A stretch of DNA of 64,000 nt from Enterobacteriaceae endosymbiont of Donacia fulgens. Lineage in GTDB: Bacteria; Pseudomonadota; Gammaproteobacteria; Enterobacterales; Enterobacteriaceae. The stretch is from assembly GCF_012567545.1 (NCBI RefSeq), contig NZ_CP046182.1, forward strand, positions 287,580 through 351,579, in the 5' to 3' direction. A program made the translations under genes and the position numbers. This document shows, one piece after another, positions 60,709-64,000 of this stretch; within the stretch, counting starts at the first letter, position 1; each line of letters starts with the position of its first letter. Below the pieces are notes generated by a model, which was given only the letters and a program-made list of their open reading frames with translations, did not search any database and was not told the origin of the DNA.

Positions 60709-61338
60709 TTATCTAGTCCCATAAACAACGATTGTTTTACCATGAGCATAAATTAAATTACGTTTTTTTAATATTTTAAGAGTACGACCAACTGTTTCTC
60801 TAGAACAACCAACTATTTTCCCTATTTCCTGTCTAGTTATTTTTATTTGCATACCATCTGGATGAGTTATTGCTTCTGGAGATTTAGCTAAATTTAATAA
60901 TGTTTTAGAAATTCGATTAGTAACATCTAAAAAAGCTAAATTATTTACTTTTTGATATGTCAAATGTAACTTATTAGAAAGTTGTTCAGAAATTTTCATA
61001 ATAATATTATTATTAATTTTAATTAAATTATGAAAATTTGTATATGAAATTTTTGCTAATTCACATTCTGTTTTTAATTTTACTAATGTAATTTCTTTAT
61101 AATGATTATTAAAAATCCCCATTTCACCTATAAAATTACCTGTACTTAAATAACTAAGTATAATTTCTTTACCATTTTTATTTTTAATTGAAACAACAAC
61201 AACTCCTTTTAATATAAAAAAAAGATTTTTAGAAATATTTTCTTGTTTAATTAAAATCATTTTTGCTGGATATTTATTAATATGACAATAAGAAAGAAAC
61301 CATTCTAAAGTAGAATCTTTTTGTAACTTAAGAAACAT
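60709..61338 (-). CDS. crp: CRP-family transcription regulator with altered cAMP pocket
   Basis: The product is 209 aa and collinear with E. coli CRP without gaps, so residue numbers correspond directly to mature CRP. The C-terminal helix-turn-helix [19 protein letters not shown] is almost unchanged, and the DNA-contact residues Arg180, Glu181 and Arg185 are kept, as is activating region 1 (THPDG). In the cAMP site Glu72 is kept, but the phosphate-binding Arg82 and Ser83 are replaced by Glu and Ile, and Ser128 by Tyr. Activating region 2 residues His21, Glu96 and Lys101 are also changed. I infer that it binds CRP-like sites but probably not cAMP in the usual way. It lies downstream of the tRNA cluster, convergent with trpS. 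Confidence 0.94.
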   Translation of the reverse strand: MFLKLQKDSTLEWFLSYCHINKYPAKMILIKQENISKNLFFILKGVVVVSIKNKNGKEIILSYLSTGNFIGEMGIFNNHYKEITLVKLKTECELAKISYTNFHNLIKINNNIIMKISEQLSNKLHLTYQKVNNLAFLDVTNRISKTLLNLAKSPEAITHPDGMQIKITRQEIGKIVGCSRETVGRTLKILKKRNLIYAHGKTIVVYGTR

Positions 61339-61396
61339 TAGTAATTATCCTTTTATTACTTTTTTTTAATAAAATACTATAAATAGTAATATGCTT

Positions 61397-61470
61397 TGCT
61401 GATACCCAGAATTGAACTGGGGACCTCATCCATACCAAGGATGTGCTCTAACCATCTAAGCTATATCAGC
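61397..61470 (-). tRNA. thrT: tRNA-Thr (GGT)
   Basis: Acceptor GCTGATA/TATCAGC, anticodon stem CATCC/GGATG around TTGGTAT, close to E. coli thrT. It is last of the Thr-Tyr-Gly-Thr group. CCA is not encoded. Confidence 0.97.
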
Positions 61471-61535
61471 TTAATTATATAAATTATTTTTATTGATGAA
61501 TGTTATAATATAACATAATTTATAAAATTTATTTT

Positions 61536-61606
61536 AGCAGACAACGGGAATCGAACCCGTATTATTAGCTTGGAAGGCTAAAGTAATACCATTATACGAT
61601 GTCTGC
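61536..61606 (-). tRNA. glyT: tRNA-Gly (TCC)
   Basis: Acceptor GCAGACA/TGTCTGC with discriminator T, anticodon stem TTAGC/GCTAA around CTTCCAA. The D loop is one base shorter than in E. coli glyT. CCA is not encoded. Confidence 0.96.
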
Positions 61607-61631
61607 CATAAGTTTATTTTTAATAAAACTT

Positions 61632-61713
61632 TGGTGGGAGAAGGATTCGAACCTTCGAAGTCTATGACGACAGATTTACAGTCTGCTCCCGTTAACCACT
61701 TGGGTATCCCACC
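61632..61713 (-). tRNA. tyrU: tRNA-Tyr (GTA)
   Basis: A class II tRNA with acceptor GGTGGGA/TCCCACC, anticodon loop TGTAAAT and a variable arm of the tyrosine type. It lies between Thr(TGT) and Gly(TCC) as in the E. coli thrU-tyrU-glyT-thrT array. CCA is not encoded. Confidence 0.97.
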
Positions 61714-61750
61714 ATATTTATTATCAAAATATTAAAAAAAATAAAACACA

Positions 61751-61823
<73 letters not shown>

Positions 61824-61870
61824 ATATTATTATGATTTATAAATAAAATATAAAATTTTAAAAAAAAACA

Positions 61871-61990
61871 TTCCTGGTATTTACCTACTCTTACATGAGG
61901 TAAACCTCATACTACCATCGGCACAACAACGTTTCACTTCTGAGTTCGGAATGGATTCAGGTGGTACCATTGCGTTATTTATACCAGGAA
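61871..61990 (-). rRNA. rrf: 5S ribosomal RNA
   Basis: The minus strand begins TTCCTGGTAT and ends ATACCAGGAA, forming helix I. Internal segments CCGAACTCAGAAGTGAAACG and GCCGATGGTAGT are the 5S signatures. It is about 118-120 nt and follows the 23S gene by some 57 bases. Exact mature ends are uncertain by one or two bases. Confidence 0.95.
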
Positions 61991-62047
61991 TTTATTAAAC
62001 TATAAAATAATTAATTAATAATTAAATCTAAACGATTCTGGTGTTGT

Positions 62048-64000
<1,953 letters not shown>

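Overview
The window looks like a piece of the strongly reduced, AT-rich chromosome of an obligate intracellular gammaproteobacterium derived from the Enterobacterales, of the kind found as insect nutritional endosymbionts (Buchnera, Blochmannia and Ishikawaella are examples of the type; I cannot name the species). The reasons are that nearly every protein aligns end to end with an Escherichia coli protein, that gene order still follows E. coli block by block with genes missing in between, that base composition is very low in G+C outside the rRNA, that proteins are rich in Lys, Asn and Ile, that decaying genes are present, and that I see no insertion sequences, phage or CRISPR.

Layout. 1-3.9 kb (minus): serC-aroA-rpsA. 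4.0-12.5 kb (minus): miaB-ybeY-leuS-holA-mrdA-mrdB, followed by tRNA genes Met, Leu and Gln. 13-17.8 kb: glnS (+), fldA and ybfF (-), pgi (+). 17.8-32 kb (minus): rlmE-ftsH-(decayed glmM)-secG-tRNA-Leu-tRNA-fMet-nusA-infB-rbfA-(gap where truB would be)-rpsO-pnp-deaD. 32-49.4 kb (minus): tusD-tusC-tusB and the str operon (rpsL-rpsG-fusA-tuf) run directly into secE-nusG-rplKAJL-rpoBC, an arrangement best explained by a tufA/tufB recombination. 49.4-52.4 kb (minus): fkpA, asd, ung. 52.5-60.7 kb (plus): rpsF-rpsR-rplI, the 4.5S RNA, dnaX (short form), htpG, aroK-aroB-rpe-trpS. 60.7-64 kb (minus): a 23S-5S rRNA operon followed by tRNA-Thr, -Tyr, -Gly, -Thr, and then crp.

What the genes do together. 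Most of the window is the core of transcription, translation, RNA decay and protein quality control. A metabolic minority is informative: aroB, aroK and aroA (shikimate pathway), serC and asd (serine and aspartate families), and pgi and rpe (sugar phosphates). This fits a symbiont that still supplies amino acids, particularly aromatic ones, to its host. The elongation wall-synthesis pair RodA/PBP2 is intact although glmM, which feeds peptidoglycan precursor synthesis, is a pseudogene.

Points that deserve a second look: a CRP with an intact DNA-binding helix but a changed cAMP pocket; a leucyl-tRNA synthetase whose editing domain has lost its TTRPDT motif; an rlmE whose reading frame is broken only by a 14-A run just after its start; the decayed glmM; the fused str and rpoBC blocks; and structured leaders before rpsA and rplJ.
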